15,961 nucleotides of DNA from an uncultured bacterium (GTDB taxonomy: Bacteria > Gemmatimonadota > Gemmatimonadetes > Longimicrobiales > RSA9): positions 1-15,961 of the forward strand of contig CALKIP010000130.1 in NCBI GenBank assembly GCA_937995995.1, in the 5' to 3' direction. Of the stretch, positions 1-7,453 are shown piece by piece. A program made the position numbers and the translations under genes. Numbering within the stretch: the first letter of the stretch is position 1; each line of letters begins with the position of its first letter. The notes beneath the pieces were generated by a model, which saw only the letters and a list, made by a program, of their open reading frames with translations, was not told where the DNA came from and ran no database searches.

Positions 1-110
1 GCGTCGCCCTGCACGGCCGCGTTGTCCGTGCGCGGCCGCGTCGTCCCGTGAGGCCACGTCGTCCGGTGGGGCCGCGTCGCCCGTGCGCGTCCACGTCGTC
101 CGGTAAGGCT
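1..110. repeat. Imperfect 18-19 bp tandem repeat, six units
   Basis: Six head-to-tail units can be read: 1-18, 19-37, 38-55, 56-73, 74-92 and 93-110. The type unit is ACGTCGTCCGGTGGGGCC. Units share a (G/A)CGTCG(T/C)CC start and a GGCC or near-GGCC end. Their lengths are 18, 19, 18, 18, 19 and 18 bp, so the array would not keep one reading frame. It ends about 40 bp before the ABC-F start codon and runs off the left edge, so its full copy number is unknown. No coding function is apparent. Confidence 0.7.
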
Positions 111-136
111 CGTGGGCTCCGGTCGGGTCGCGATGT

Positions 137-146
137 TGGTTATATT
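137..146 (+). promoter_or_regulatory. Possible extended -10 promoter, near-leaderless ABC-F transcript
   Basis: The only AT-rich island in the first 150 bases reads TGGTTATATT. It fits an extended -10 element (TG-n-TTATAT, or TATATT at 141-146). A transcription start about 7 nt downstream would fall on or next to the ATG at 153. There is no Shine-Dalgarno sequence at a workable distance from that ATG, which fits leaderless translation. No convincing -35 box is visible. This is inference from sequence alone. Confidence 0.35.
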
Positions 147-152
147 ACAGGC

Positions 153-2141
153 ATGATCTCGGTATCCAACATCTCGAAGGCATTCGGCGGTCAGCTCCTC
201 TTCAGGGATGCGACGTTCCAGCTCAACCCGGGCGAGCGCTACGGGCTGGTGGGCGCGAACGGCTCGGGGAAGTCCACGCTGCTGCGCATCCTGTCCGGCG
301 AGATCGACGCCGACGACGGCACGGTCTCGATCCCGAAGTCCGTCCGGCTCGGCGTCCTGCGCCAGGACCACTTCCTCTACGAGGACGAGCCGATCCTCGG
401 CGTCGCGCTCATGGGCAACCGTGAGCTGTGGGACGCGATGGTCGAGAAGGAAAACCTCCTCGCCCGTGCCCACGAGGAGTTCGACGTGGACCGTTTCGGG
501 CACCTGGAGGAGACGATCCAGCGCCTCGACGGCTACGCGGCCGAGTCGCGCGCCGCGGCGATCCTGGAGGGGCTCGGCATCCCGGCCGAGGTGCACCGCA
601 ATCCGCTCTCGACGCTCTCGGGCGGCTTCAAGCTGCGCGTGCTCCTCGCGCAGACGCTGGCCAGCTCTCCGGACGTTCTGCTCCTGGACGAGCCGACGAA
701 CCACCTTGACATCCTCTCGATCCGGTGGCTGGAGAAGTTCCTCCTCGACTTCTCGGGTCCGCTCGTCGTGATCTCGCACGACCAGCGTTTCCTCGACAAC
801 GTCTGCACGAAGACACTCGACGTCGACTACGCGACGGTCACGCTCTACCACGGCAACTACAGCCACTTCGTACGAGCGAAGCGCGAGGAGCGCGAGCGGC
901 GCGAGAAGGAGATCGAGGCGCGCGAGGCCGAGATCGCGGCGCACCAGCAGTTCGTCGACCGCTTCCGCGCCAAGGCGAGCAAGGCGCGGCAGGCGCAGAG
1001 CAAGCTCAAGCTGATCGAGAAGAAGGCCGAGCAGCTCGTCGCACTGCCCGGCAGCTCGCGGCGCTACCCGACGTTCCGCTTCGAGCAGCGTCGCCCGAGC
1101 GGCAAGGAGGTGCTTCGGGTGCGCGGGATCCGCAAGGCCTACGGCGACAACGAAGTGCTGCACGGTGTCGACCTCGAGGTCCGCCGCGGCGACCGCCTGG
1201 TCATCCTGGGCCCGAACGGGATCGGGAAGTCGACGCTCCTCAAGATCGTCATGGGCGTCGTGGACGCGGATGCGGGCGAGGTCGAGTGGGGGTACGAGAC
1301 GCACCCCGGCTACTTCGCGCAGGACCACCACGAGCAGCTCGACGGCACCGACCGCACCGCGGAGCAGTGGCTCTGGGACTTCTGCCCGGAGAAGGACCGC
1401 GGCTTCGTGCGCGGGCACATGGGGCTCATGCTCTTCACGGGCGAGGAGGGCGAGAAGCAGCTCGGTGCGCTCTCGGGCGGTGAGGCGGCGCGGCTGGTTT
1501 TCAGCCGGCTCATGCTCGAGCGCCCCAACGTCCTCGTCCTCGACGAGCCGACGAACCACCTGGACCTGGAATCGATCGAGGCGCTGGTCGAGGGACTGAA
1601 GGCCTTCGACGGCACGCTGATCCTGGTCTCACACGACCGCTGGTTCGTGCGCGAACTGGCGACACGCATCGTCGAGATCACGCCCGACGGGATCCGCGAC
1701 TTCCAGGGCACCTACGACGAGTACGTGGCCACCTGCGGCGACGACCACCTGGACGCCGACGCGGTGGTGCTCAAGGCACGGCGCTCGGAGGGCAAGGCGA
1801 AGAAGGGGGACGCGGCCGGCGCGGCTGGTGCCGGGCGGGGCGGTGGCGGTCGCAATGGCCGAAGTGCTTCGAGCACCGGCCGCGGCGAGCGCGTCAAGCC
1901 GAACGCCTACCAGATCAAGCAGCTCGAGAAGCGCCGCGACGAAGTCACCGCCGAGATCGAGGCGGCCGAGGCGCGCGTCGCCGAGATCGAGGGGATCTTC
2001 TGCGAACCCGGCTACTACGAGCGCACGCCGCCCGAAGAGGTCGCGTCGCTCGAGCAGGAGCGCACCGAGCTGCTGGAGCGGGTCGAGCGGCTGATGGAGG
2101 AGTGGGAGGGCGTGGAGACGGAGCTGGCGAGCGCCGGGTAA
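153..2141 (+). CDS. ABC-F family ATPase, YbiT-like, with C-terminal coiled coil
   Basis: Soluble ATPase with two ABC domains and no membrane segments; ABC-F proteins act on the ribosome, relieving translation stalls or conferring antibiotic protection. About 662 aa. First domain: Walker A GANGSGKS near residue 34, signature LSGG near 155, Walker B LLLDEPTNHLD near 176. A charged helical linker covers roughly 240-300. Second domain: GPNGIGKS near 353, LSGGE near 440, LVLDEPTNHLD near 461. The wording throughout the first domain (RYGLVGANGSGKST, KLRVLLAQ, IRWLE) resembles E. coli YbiT. Unlike YbiT it continues through a Gly/Arg/Ser-rich tether (about 553-582) into a coiled coil (about 585-660) like the Uup C-terminal domain. 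The start at 153 is chosen because MISVSNISKAFGG is the normal family N-terminus; an in-frame ATG at 48 would only add translated tandem repeat. Subfamily is inferred by resemblance; substrate or antibiotic link is unknown. Confidence 0.93.
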   Translation: MISVSNISKAFGGQLLFRDATFQLNPGERYGLVGANGSGKSTLLRILSGEIDADDGTVSIPKSVRLGVLRQDHFLYEDEPILGVALMGNRELWDAMVEKENLLARAHEEFDVDRFGHLEETIQRLDGYAAESRAAAILEGLGIPAEVHRNPLSTLSGGFKLRVLLAQTLASSPDVLLLDEPTNHLDILSIRWLEKFLLDFSGPLVVISHDQRFLDNVCTKTLDVDYATVTLYHGNYSHFVRAKREERERREKEIEAREAEIAAHQQFVDRFRAKASKARQAQSKLKLIEKKAEQLVALPGSSRRYPTFRFEQRRPSGKEVLRVRGIRKAYGDNEVLHGVDLEVRRGDRLVILGPNGIGKSTLLKIVMGVVDADAGEVEWGYETHPGYFAQDHHEQLDGTDRTAEQWLWDFCPEKDRGFVRGHMGLMLFTGEEGEKQLGALSGGEAARLVFSRLMLERPNVLVLDEPTNHLDLESIEALVEGLKAFDGTLILVSHDRWFVRELATRIVEITPDGIRDFQGTYDEYVATCGDDHLDADAVVLKARRSEGKAKKGDAAGAAGAGRGGGGRNGRSASSTGRGERVKPNAYQIKQLEKRRDEVTAEIEAAEARVAEIEGIFCEPGYYERTPPEEVASLEQERTELLERVERLMEEWEGVETELASAG

Positions 2142-2348
2142 CGGCCGTGCGATGACGCGTAGGGCACCGCCAGCTCCGCGTGTCTACGGCTTCGCCCACC
2201 TCCCGATCCGCCCACTCCGCCCCCGGGCCCCGCGCGATGTCGATCCCCGGCATCCGCTTTCGCCCCGGTGCCCGCTCCGCCCGTCGTGTGACTCGGCCTC
2301 ACGAGATCTCGTCTGTTTCGTGGTATTCTTCGTCCATGTGAAGCAGAC
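2142..2348. other. Intergenic region with 12-bp palindrome and possible extended -10
   Basis: No gene is supported in these 207 bases. Position 2301-2312 is a perfect 12-bp palindrome, ACGAGATCTCGT. Shortly downstream, 2321-2329 reads TGGTATTCT, a good extended -10 element (TG-n-TATTCT). The implied transcription start is near 2336, just ahead of the ATG at 2349. No -35 box is obvious at 17 bp. The palindrome lies where an operator could sit, but no regulator can be named. No terminator for the ABC-F gene was recognised. Confidence 0.4.
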
Positions 2349-4916
2349 ATGATCGGCGGCTTTCCCACTGACCCCCCTCCCGACGGCTCCCAGGATGCAC
2401 TGAACCGTGCCCGGCGATGGCTGCGTCGTGTGGCGCGGGCGATGCGCCGCGCCGTCGCGTCTTCGGGGACGAACCTTGACGCGCGCCGGCGGGCGTTCGG
2501 CACGCGCCTGGGTCAGGGTGCGCGGTGGATTCAAGGTACGCTCCGGCGCCGCCTGTCCGGACTTCGCCCTCATCTGCGCGGCGTCGAGCGCGAGATCGGG
2601 AGGGTTCTGGACCGCACCCGTCCCCGGCTGCGAAGGCTCTCCAACGAGCTGGGCCGTGGATGGCGACGCGTCCGCGCGCTGCTCGAGGAAGTCGGCCGTG
2701 ATCTCGGGCGGCGCGCGCCGACGAGGCGCCAGGCGGCGATCCTCGCCGTCGTCTTCTTCGCCATCGGATGGACCGTCTGGCAGCGCTGCGGCGTGGCCGG
2801 GTGTCCGGACGTGGAGCTGCTGACGTCGTATCAGCCCGGCGGTGCTTCCGTCCTCCTGGACCGCGAGGGCGAGCCGTTCGCGGACCTGGCGCCGATGGAG
2901 TACCGGGTAGTGCCGCTGGACTCACTCCCCGAGTACGTGGGGCAGGCGTTCGTCGCGGTGGAGGACAAGCGGTTCTTCGATCATCGCGGAGTCGATTGGC
3001 TGCGGGTACTCGGCGCGGCGTGGGCCGATCTTCGCGCGGGCGGCTTCGTACAGGGCTCGAGCACGCTGCCGATGCAGCTCTCTCGCACGCTCTTCCCCGA
3101 CCGGATCCGGAGGGAGGAGAAGACGCTGCGACGCAAGCTGCTGGAGGTGCGGGTCACGGGCGAGATCGAGGACCGATTCTCGAAAGAGGAGATCCTCGAG
3201 CTGTACCTGAACCACGTCTATCTCGGCGGCGGTGCGTACGGCATCCAGGCCGCGAGCCGGTACTATTTCGGCAAGGACGCCCGGGCGCTCGAGCTGCACG
3301 AGGCGGCGCTCCTGGCCGCACTCCCGAAGGCACCGGCGCACTACGACCCGAGGCGGCACCCGGAGGCTGCAAAGACTCGGCGCGACCTGGTCCTCACGCT
3401 CATGGAGGAACAGGGCTATCTCGAGGGCGAAGTGGCGCGGGCGGCGCGCGAGCAGCCGCTCGGGGTGGCCGACGAGCCGGTGCGCGATCGCGACGGTGAG
3501 CGGCTCGCCCCCTACTTCGTCCGGCACGTGCGTCGTCTGTTGGAGGAGGAGCTGGGCGAGGCGCTTTACGCCGAACCGCTCAGGATCTACACGACGCTGG
3601 ACTCGCGGGCACAGCGCGCGGCGGAGGCGGAGCTCGAGGCCCAGCTCCGAACGGTCGAGCGCGGGGCGTTCGGCAGGCTGAGTGGGGCGAGCTATTCGAG
3701 TTCCGCCGGCACGGGGCCTGACGGCACGGACTATCTCCAGGGGGCCGTGGTCCTCATGGACGTCCACGGCGGGGCGGTCCGTGCGTGGGTCGGCGGCCGC
3801 GACTACGACGATTCACGATTCGACCGCGCTCGTCTCGCGTGGCGGCAGACGGGCAGTGCATTCAAGCCGTTCGTCTACGGCGCGGCGTTCGAGGCCGGCT
3901 TCGCGCCGAGCCAGCCGATCCTGGACGAGCCGTACCGCCTGGCGAGCGACGGAGGCCCCGACTGGCGGCCCCGGAACTACTCCGGCCGCTTCGAGGGGCG
4001 CATGAGCATGCGCGAGGCGCTCGTGCGCTCGCAGAACGTTCCCGTGATCCGCCTGGCCGCGGCTGTGGGCGACGACCGGGTGCGAGACTTCGCGCGCCGC
4101 GCCGGCCTCACCGGGGAGATTCCCGCCTCACCCGTGGCCGCCCTCGGTGTTACGGCGGCGAGCCCGCTCGAGATGACGGTGGCCTACGCCTCCATTGCCG
4201 GACACGGGAGGCGCCCGGTCCCGCGCTTCGTGCTCCGGGTCGAGGACGCCGACGGCGACGTCCTCCTGGAGACGGAGCCGAAGCACGTCGACGTCACCGA
4301 TTCGGCCACCGCCTACCTGCTCACGGACATTCTCCGTGACGTGGTCGATCGCGGAACCGGCGCCGGCGTGCGGAGCGTCGGTTTCCGAGGTGCGGCCGGC
4401 GGGAAGACCGGCACCACCGACGATGCCACGGACGCATGGTTCGTCGGCTTCACGTCGGAACTCGTGGGGACGGTGTGGGTCGGCTTCGACGAGGTGCGTC
4501 CGCTCCCCGCGCGGGCGACGGGAGGCGGCGTAGCCGCGCCGGTATGGGGCCGGATCATGGCGGCGGTCTACGACGACCGACCCGTCCCCGAGTGGCCGAA
4601 GAGACCTGCCGGCGTGATCGTGCTGCACACGGATCCGGAAACGGGTATGCCGCTCGAGGAAGGGTGCCGGCCGAGCCGGGACGACGCGAGACTCGAGCTC
4701 TTCGTGGAAGGGAGCGAACCGGCGTTCATCTGCCCCCGGCGCGGCGGCGGAGGCCTGCTGGACCGAATCGGAGGTTGGTTCGGGTCCATCTTCGGAAATC
4801 AAAGGTCCGGCTCCAGGATCCCGGGGGAGCCGGACCCCGATCTGGGCGTCCCGCGTCTACCGAGACGCGGCGAGGACGTGGAGCCGGGCCTCCGTCGAAC
4901 GTCAGCCGCGCCATGA
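2349..4916 (+). CDS. Class A penicillin-binding protein (PBP1A-type)
   Basis: Bifunctional peptidoglycan synthase, 855 aa, anchored in the inner membrane with its catalytic domains in the periplasm. It polymerises lipid II glycan strands and cross-links the stem peptides. A single membrane segment lies at about 127-144. The GT51 glycosyltransferase domain (about 165-370) shows EDKRFFDHRG with catalytic Glu205, QGSSTLPMQLSR, and the RKLLE...LELYLNHVYLGGGAYGI block. The transpeptidase domain (about 460-740) has SAFK with nucleophile Ser503 and Lys506, SQN at 561-563, and KTG at 686-688. All catalytic residues are present. Unusual is a roughly 125-residue, very Arg-rich N-terminal cytoplasmic arm before the membrane anchor. 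The start at 2349 has only a weak Shine-Dalgarno; later in-frame starts would shorten that arm. The tail after about 780 is Pro/Arg/Gly-rich. It converges with the dipeptidase, 37 bp apart. Confidence 0.94.
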   Translation: MIGGFPTDPPPDGSQDALNRARRWLRRVARAMRRAVASSGTNLDARRRAFGTRLGQGARWIQGTLRRRLSGLRPHLRGVEREIGRVLDRTRPRLRRLSNELGRGWRRVRALLEEVGRDLGRRAPTRRQAAILAVVFFAIGWTVWQRCGVAGCPDVELLTSYQPGGASVLLDREGEPFADLAPMEYRVVPLDSLPEYVGQAFVAVEDKRFFDHRGVDWLRVLGAAWADLRAGGFVQGSSTLPMQLSRTLFPDRIRREEKTLRRKLLEVRVTGEIEDRFSKEEILELYLNHVYLGGGAYGIQAASRYYFGKDARALELHEAALLAALPKAPAHYDPRRHPEAAKTRRDLVLTLMEEQGYLEGEVARAAREQPLGVADEPVRDRDGERLAPYFVRHVRRLLEEELGEALYAEPLRIYTTLDSRAQRAAEAELEAQLRTVERGAFGRLSGASYSSSAGTGPDGTDYLQGAVVLMDVHGGAVRAWVGGRDYDDSRFDRARLAWRQTGSAFKPFVYGAAFEAGFAPSQPILDEPYRLASDGGPDWRPRNYSGRFEGRMSMREALVRSQNVPVIRLAAAVGDDRVRDFARRAGLTGEIPASPVAALGVTAASPLEMTVAYASIAGHGRRPVPRFVLRVEDADGDVLLETEPKHVDVTDSATAYLLTDILRDVVDRGTGAGVRSVGFRGAAGGKTGTTDDATDAWFVGFTSELVGTVWVGFDEVRPLPARATGGGVAAPVWGRIMAAVYDDRPVPEWPKRPAGVIVLHTDPETGMPLEEGCRPSRDDARLELFVEGSEPAFICPRRGGGGLLDRIGGWFGSIFGNQRSGSRIPGEPDPDLGVPRLPRRGEDVEPGLRRTSAAP

Positions 4917-4938
4917 GGTCAGGTCCGCAACGAGCCGC

Positions 4939-4954
4939 AGGGCGCGCCCGCCCT
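4939..4954. terminator. Weak hairpin between convergent genes
   Basis: Arms AGGGCG (4939-4944) and CGCCCT (4949-4954) flank a 4-nt loop in the gap between the two convergent stop codons. The position suits a bidirectional terminator. The stem is only 6 bp and neither side carries a T-run, so the call is weak. Confidence 0.25.
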
Positions 4955-6210
4955 CAGCGCGTTGCGACCTGCCCCTGCATCTCCGCGGCCACGCGCTCGG
5001 CCTCGCGCCAGATGCGCAGCGTGTTGGCGCTCCAGAGCTTCTCGATCTCTTCTTCCGTGTAGCCGCGGCGAACCAGCTCGAGCGTCACGTTGAACGTCTC
5101 GCTCGCGTCGTTCCAGCCGACCACACCACCGCCCCCATCGAAGTCGGAGCTGATCGCGACGTGGTCGATGCCGATCCGCTCGACCGCGTAGTCGATGTGG
5201 TCGACGAAGTCGCTCACGTTCGCCGGCGGCCACTGCTCGTCGATCTCGGCCATCCGACGCTCGTACTCCGCGCGCGTCTCGTCGGACATGGTCCGCATCG
5301 CCTCCCAACTGCCGAGCCCCAGCTCCTCGCGCAACGCCATGATCGCCTCGCGCCGCTCCTGTGGCTGCACCTTCACGTACGATTGGAAGGCGACGATCTG
5401 GATGACGCCGCCGTTCTCGGCCAGGGCGTCGAGCTGCTCGTCGTCCATGTTGCGCGGATGGTCGGCGAGGGCGCGCACGCTCGAGTGCGAGGCGATGACG
5501 GGTGCGCGCGAGAGGCGCACGGCGTCGAGCATCGCGTCCTTCGAAATGTGCGAGACGTCGACCAGGATGCCGAGCCGGTTCATCTCCTCGATGACCTCCG
5601 CCCCGAACTCGCTCACGCCGCCGTGCTCGGCCTCGCCGTCGCCCAGGTTGTCACGCGGCGTCGCCGAGTCGGCAATGTCGTTGTGACCGCCGTGGGCGAG
5701 CGTGATGTAGCGCGCGCCCAATTCGTGGTACGTCCGCAGCAGCGAGAGGTCCTTGCCGATGACGTAGCCGTTCTCGATCCCGATCGCGGCGACGAGCTTG
5801 CCGCTCGCATGGATGCGCTCGACGTCGTCCGCCGTGTAGGCGAGCTCGATCTGGTCCGGGCAGAGCTCGTTCGCCATCCGGTGGATCCCCTCGAACTTCG
5901 TCATCGCATCGGCCTTCGCCTTCGCGTAGTTCTCCTCCGTCCGCTCCGTCTGGCCGACGTAGACGATGAAGAAGCCGACGTCCAGCCCGCCCTCTCGCAT
6001 CTTCGGGACGTCGACCTGACGGTCGGTGAGCCGGCAGGGATTGTCCTCGCCGGTGGCGAAGGTGAACGGGATGTCGACGTGGGTGTCGATCGTCGGGACG
6101 CGCGCGTGGATCTCTCGCGCATGATCCATGAGCGCGACTTCGTCGTCGCCGGCCGCGCACGCGAGTGGGGCGAGCGCAAGGGAAAGGGCGAGGAAACGGA
6201 TCGGCTTCAT
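4954..6210 (-). CDS. M19 (renal/membrane) dipeptidase with signal sequence
   Basis: Zinc metallodipeptidase of family M19, which cleaves L,L-, L,D- and some D,D-dipeptides; likely periplasmic or membrane-attached. 418 aa from the ATG at 6210. That start is preferred over ATG 6216 because the GGAGG at about 6219-6223 lies 8 nt upstream of it, but only about 2 nt from 6216. The N-terminus (MKPIRFLALSLALAPLAC) is a signal peptide ending at Cys18. The residues before Cys (PLA) are a poor lipobox, so lipoprotein versus cleaved Sec substrate is open. Metal-site motifs: HVD (His44, Asp46), GIENGY with bridging Glu146, VDVSH (His221), ASHSS (His242), and AISSDFDGGGG near the C-terminus. It sits convergent to the penicillin-binding protein. 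A role in peptidoglycan-peptide turnover or peptide scavenging is plausible; a link to the lasso locus is not shown. Confidence 0.92.
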   Translation of the reverse strand: MKPIRFLALSLALAPLACAAGDDEVALMDHAREIHARVPTIDTHVDIPFTFATGEDNPCRLTDRQVDVPKMREGGLDVGFFIVYVGQTERTEENYAKAKADAMTKFEGIHRMANELCPDQIELAYTADDVERIHASGKLVAAIGIENGYVIGKDLSLLRTYHELGARYITLAHGGHNDIADSATPRDNLGDGEAEHGGVSEFGAEVIEEMNRLGILVDVSHISKDAMLDAVRLSRAPVIASHSSVRALADHPRNMDDEQLDALAENGGVIQIVAFQSYVKVQPQERREAIMALREELGLGSWEAMRTMSDETRAEYERRMAEIDEQWPPANVSDFVDHIDYAVERIGIDHVAISSDFDGGGGVVGWNDASETFNVTLELVRRGYTEEEIEKLWSANTLRIWREAERVAAEMQGQVATR

Positions 6211-6722
6211 CGGCATGCCTCCGGGGATCGGGTGTGGTCGACGACGCCGGTCGAGCCGTGCGCGTGGGCGCGGATCCGGCCGGCCGCCGGATCCCGTCGT
6301 CGCTCTCGAATCTGGCTGGAATCATTGCAGTCTACGCCATGGCACGCGGGAGCGCCAGAGTGTTGGAATGCCGTACTCCGCGGTTCACGGGGATTGTAGG
6401 CCGCGATGCCGTCCGCTCGCGCACGTGTGGGGCACCCAAGGGAAGAGCGGCACGCCCCGAGCACCGGCCCTGTCTCGAGTGCTCGCACCACCACCCCGGC
6501 ATTGACTCCCGGTCGCCTGTGGCATCCATGCAACACTCAATTCCTTCGTCGCGGCGCGGGGTTGTGGACATGCAACAGGAGTCCGCCGGTGCTGCTCGGC
6601 GCGTTGGGTGTAATGCGTTGTCGCTTGCTGGGATATCCGTTTTGCGACAGTCGGCCCTGAACTTGCCTGCTCACTGCCCCGGATCTTGCACGTGTCAACT
6701 TTCAGTCTGATGTGGAAATCGC
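6211..6722. other. Divergent intergenic region, no gene seen
   Basis: About 510 bases separate the minus-strand dipeptidase from the plus-strand lasso operon, so both promoters should lie here. No open frame in it shows a family motif or a good start signal. The strongest structure is the 23-bp dyad at 6272-6294 on the dipeptidase side. From about 6500 the DNA becomes more AT-rich and lower in codon bias. The short words GCATC, TGCAAC, GATATCCG and TTGCCTG recur in the same order in the later gap at 10298-10711. No convincing -35/-10 pair for B1 was found. Confidence 0.5.
6272..6294 (-). other. Strong inverted repeat in dipeptidase 5' region
   Basis: Perfect 9-bp arms GGATCCGGC and GCCGGATCC are separated by 5 bp (CGGCC). 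On the minus strand it lies 62-84 nt upstream of the chosen dipeptidase start. It could be a 5'-UTR hairpin or an operator. There is no adjacent T-run to make it an intrinsic terminator. Confidence 0.45.
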
Positions 6723-6998
6723 ATGCTGCCCCGACCTCACCCCGCCGTCCTGTTCCAGTCGGTCCCGGAAGGTGCCATCCTGCTGCACACGGAGCAGGAG
6801 ATCTACTTCGGTCTGAACCCGGTCGGCGTCGAGGTGTGGCAACTCCTTCCCCCGGCGTGCCGGAAGGTGGACGAAGTCTGTGAGGCGCTGGCCCGTCGCT
6901 ACCCGGACGTCTCCGCCGACGTGATCCGTGAAGATGTGACGGAGTTGCTCGGTGAGCTCGCGAGCCAGGGCCTGGTCCTTCCCCCCGACGCTACGTGA
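6723..6998 (+). CDS. Lasso peptide biosynthesis B1: PqqD-family RRE protein
   Basis: Small RiPP recognition element (91 aa) that binds the leader of the precursor and presents it to the protease B2. The PqqD/RRE fold is visible as beta strands AILLHTEQEIYFGLNPVG, then WQLL, then helices with DEVCEALARRYPDVS and DVTELLGELASQGLV. The wording YFGLNPVGVEVWQLL is typical of stand-alone lasso B1 proteins. It opens the first block; its GTGA overlap with the next gene implies translational coupling. A modest GGAA lies upstream of the ATG. The expected partner leader motif (YxxPxL...G...T) is found in the 48-aa precursor at 12787, which supports the assignment. Confidence 0.9.
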   Translation: MLPRPHPAVLFQSVPEGAILLHTEQEIYFGLNPVGVEVWQLLPPACRKVDEVCEALARRYPDVSADVIREDVTELLGELASQGLVLPPDAT

Positions 6999-7453
6999 CT
7001 TCCGCTGCAGGACGGTGGCTCTGGCGCGTGCGTCGCTTGACGGCGCGCGAGTTGTGGCTCCTTGCCGAGGCACAGCTCGTCCTGCTGGCGTGTCAGGTTG
7101 CGAAGTGGCGACGACCCGTCGGCCAGCTGATCGACTGGTCCACGACCGAGCCTTCCGAAACAGCGTCCGAACAGATCGACTTCCAGAGGGTGGAGTCGGT
7201 CGTGTGGGCGGTGACGCGGGCATCTGCCTGGGGTCTGTTCAGGCCGCGCTGCCTGGTCCGCTCACTCGCGATCCAGCGCATGCTGCGCCGGCGCGGGATC
7301 GTCTCGAGCACGCTGAACATCGGCGTGCGCATGCGGGGCGGAGCGTTCGAGGCACACGCGTGGGTCGAGTTGGATGGCGTCGTCGTCGGCGATTCCCGGC
7401 GGCACGTGCAGGCGTTCACACGGATGACCGATCACTGGCTGGTGGAGTGGTGA
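6995..7453 (+). CDS. Lasso peptide biosynthesis B2: transglutaminase-like leader protease
   Basis: Cysteine protease of 152 aa that removes the leader peptide before ring closure, acting with B1. Catalytic triad candidates are Cys86 (RPRCLVRSLA), His121 (FEAHAWVE) and Asp133, with His-Asp spacing like that of McjB. The length and the LVRSLAIQRMLRRRGI and HAWVEL wording are standard for stand-alone B2 proteins. The N-terminal 40 residues are basic and helical, with a hydrophobic stretch (ELWLLAEAQLVLLAC), common in this family. The GTG start at 6995 shares GTGA with the stop of B1. Its own TGA overlaps the GTG of the kinase in the same way. Confidence 0.9.
   Translation: MTSAAGRWLWRVRRLTARELWLLAEAQLVLLACQVAKWRRPVGQLIDWSTTEPSETASEQIDFQRVESVVWAVTRASAWGLFRPRCLVRSLAIQRMLRRRGIVSSTLNIGVRMRGGAFEAHAWVELDGVVVGDSRRHVQAFTRMTDHWLVEW

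Noticed and set aside
1..110. CRISPR array
   Set aside because: The units are contiguous 18-19 bp degenerate repeats with no unique spacers, and no cas gene is present.
5161..6399. 412-aa plus-strand open frame antisense to the dipeptidase
   Set aside because: It mirrors the dipeptidase in another frame, is rich in Arg/Val/Asp repeats typical of GC-rich shadows, and shows no family motif, whereas the minus strand carries all M19 metal-site motifs.
6952..7449. Upstream extension of the kinase frame
   Set aside because: The frame is open back to 6952, but that part lies over B1 and B2 in another frame. The family N-terminus and the GTGA junction both fit the GTG at 7450.
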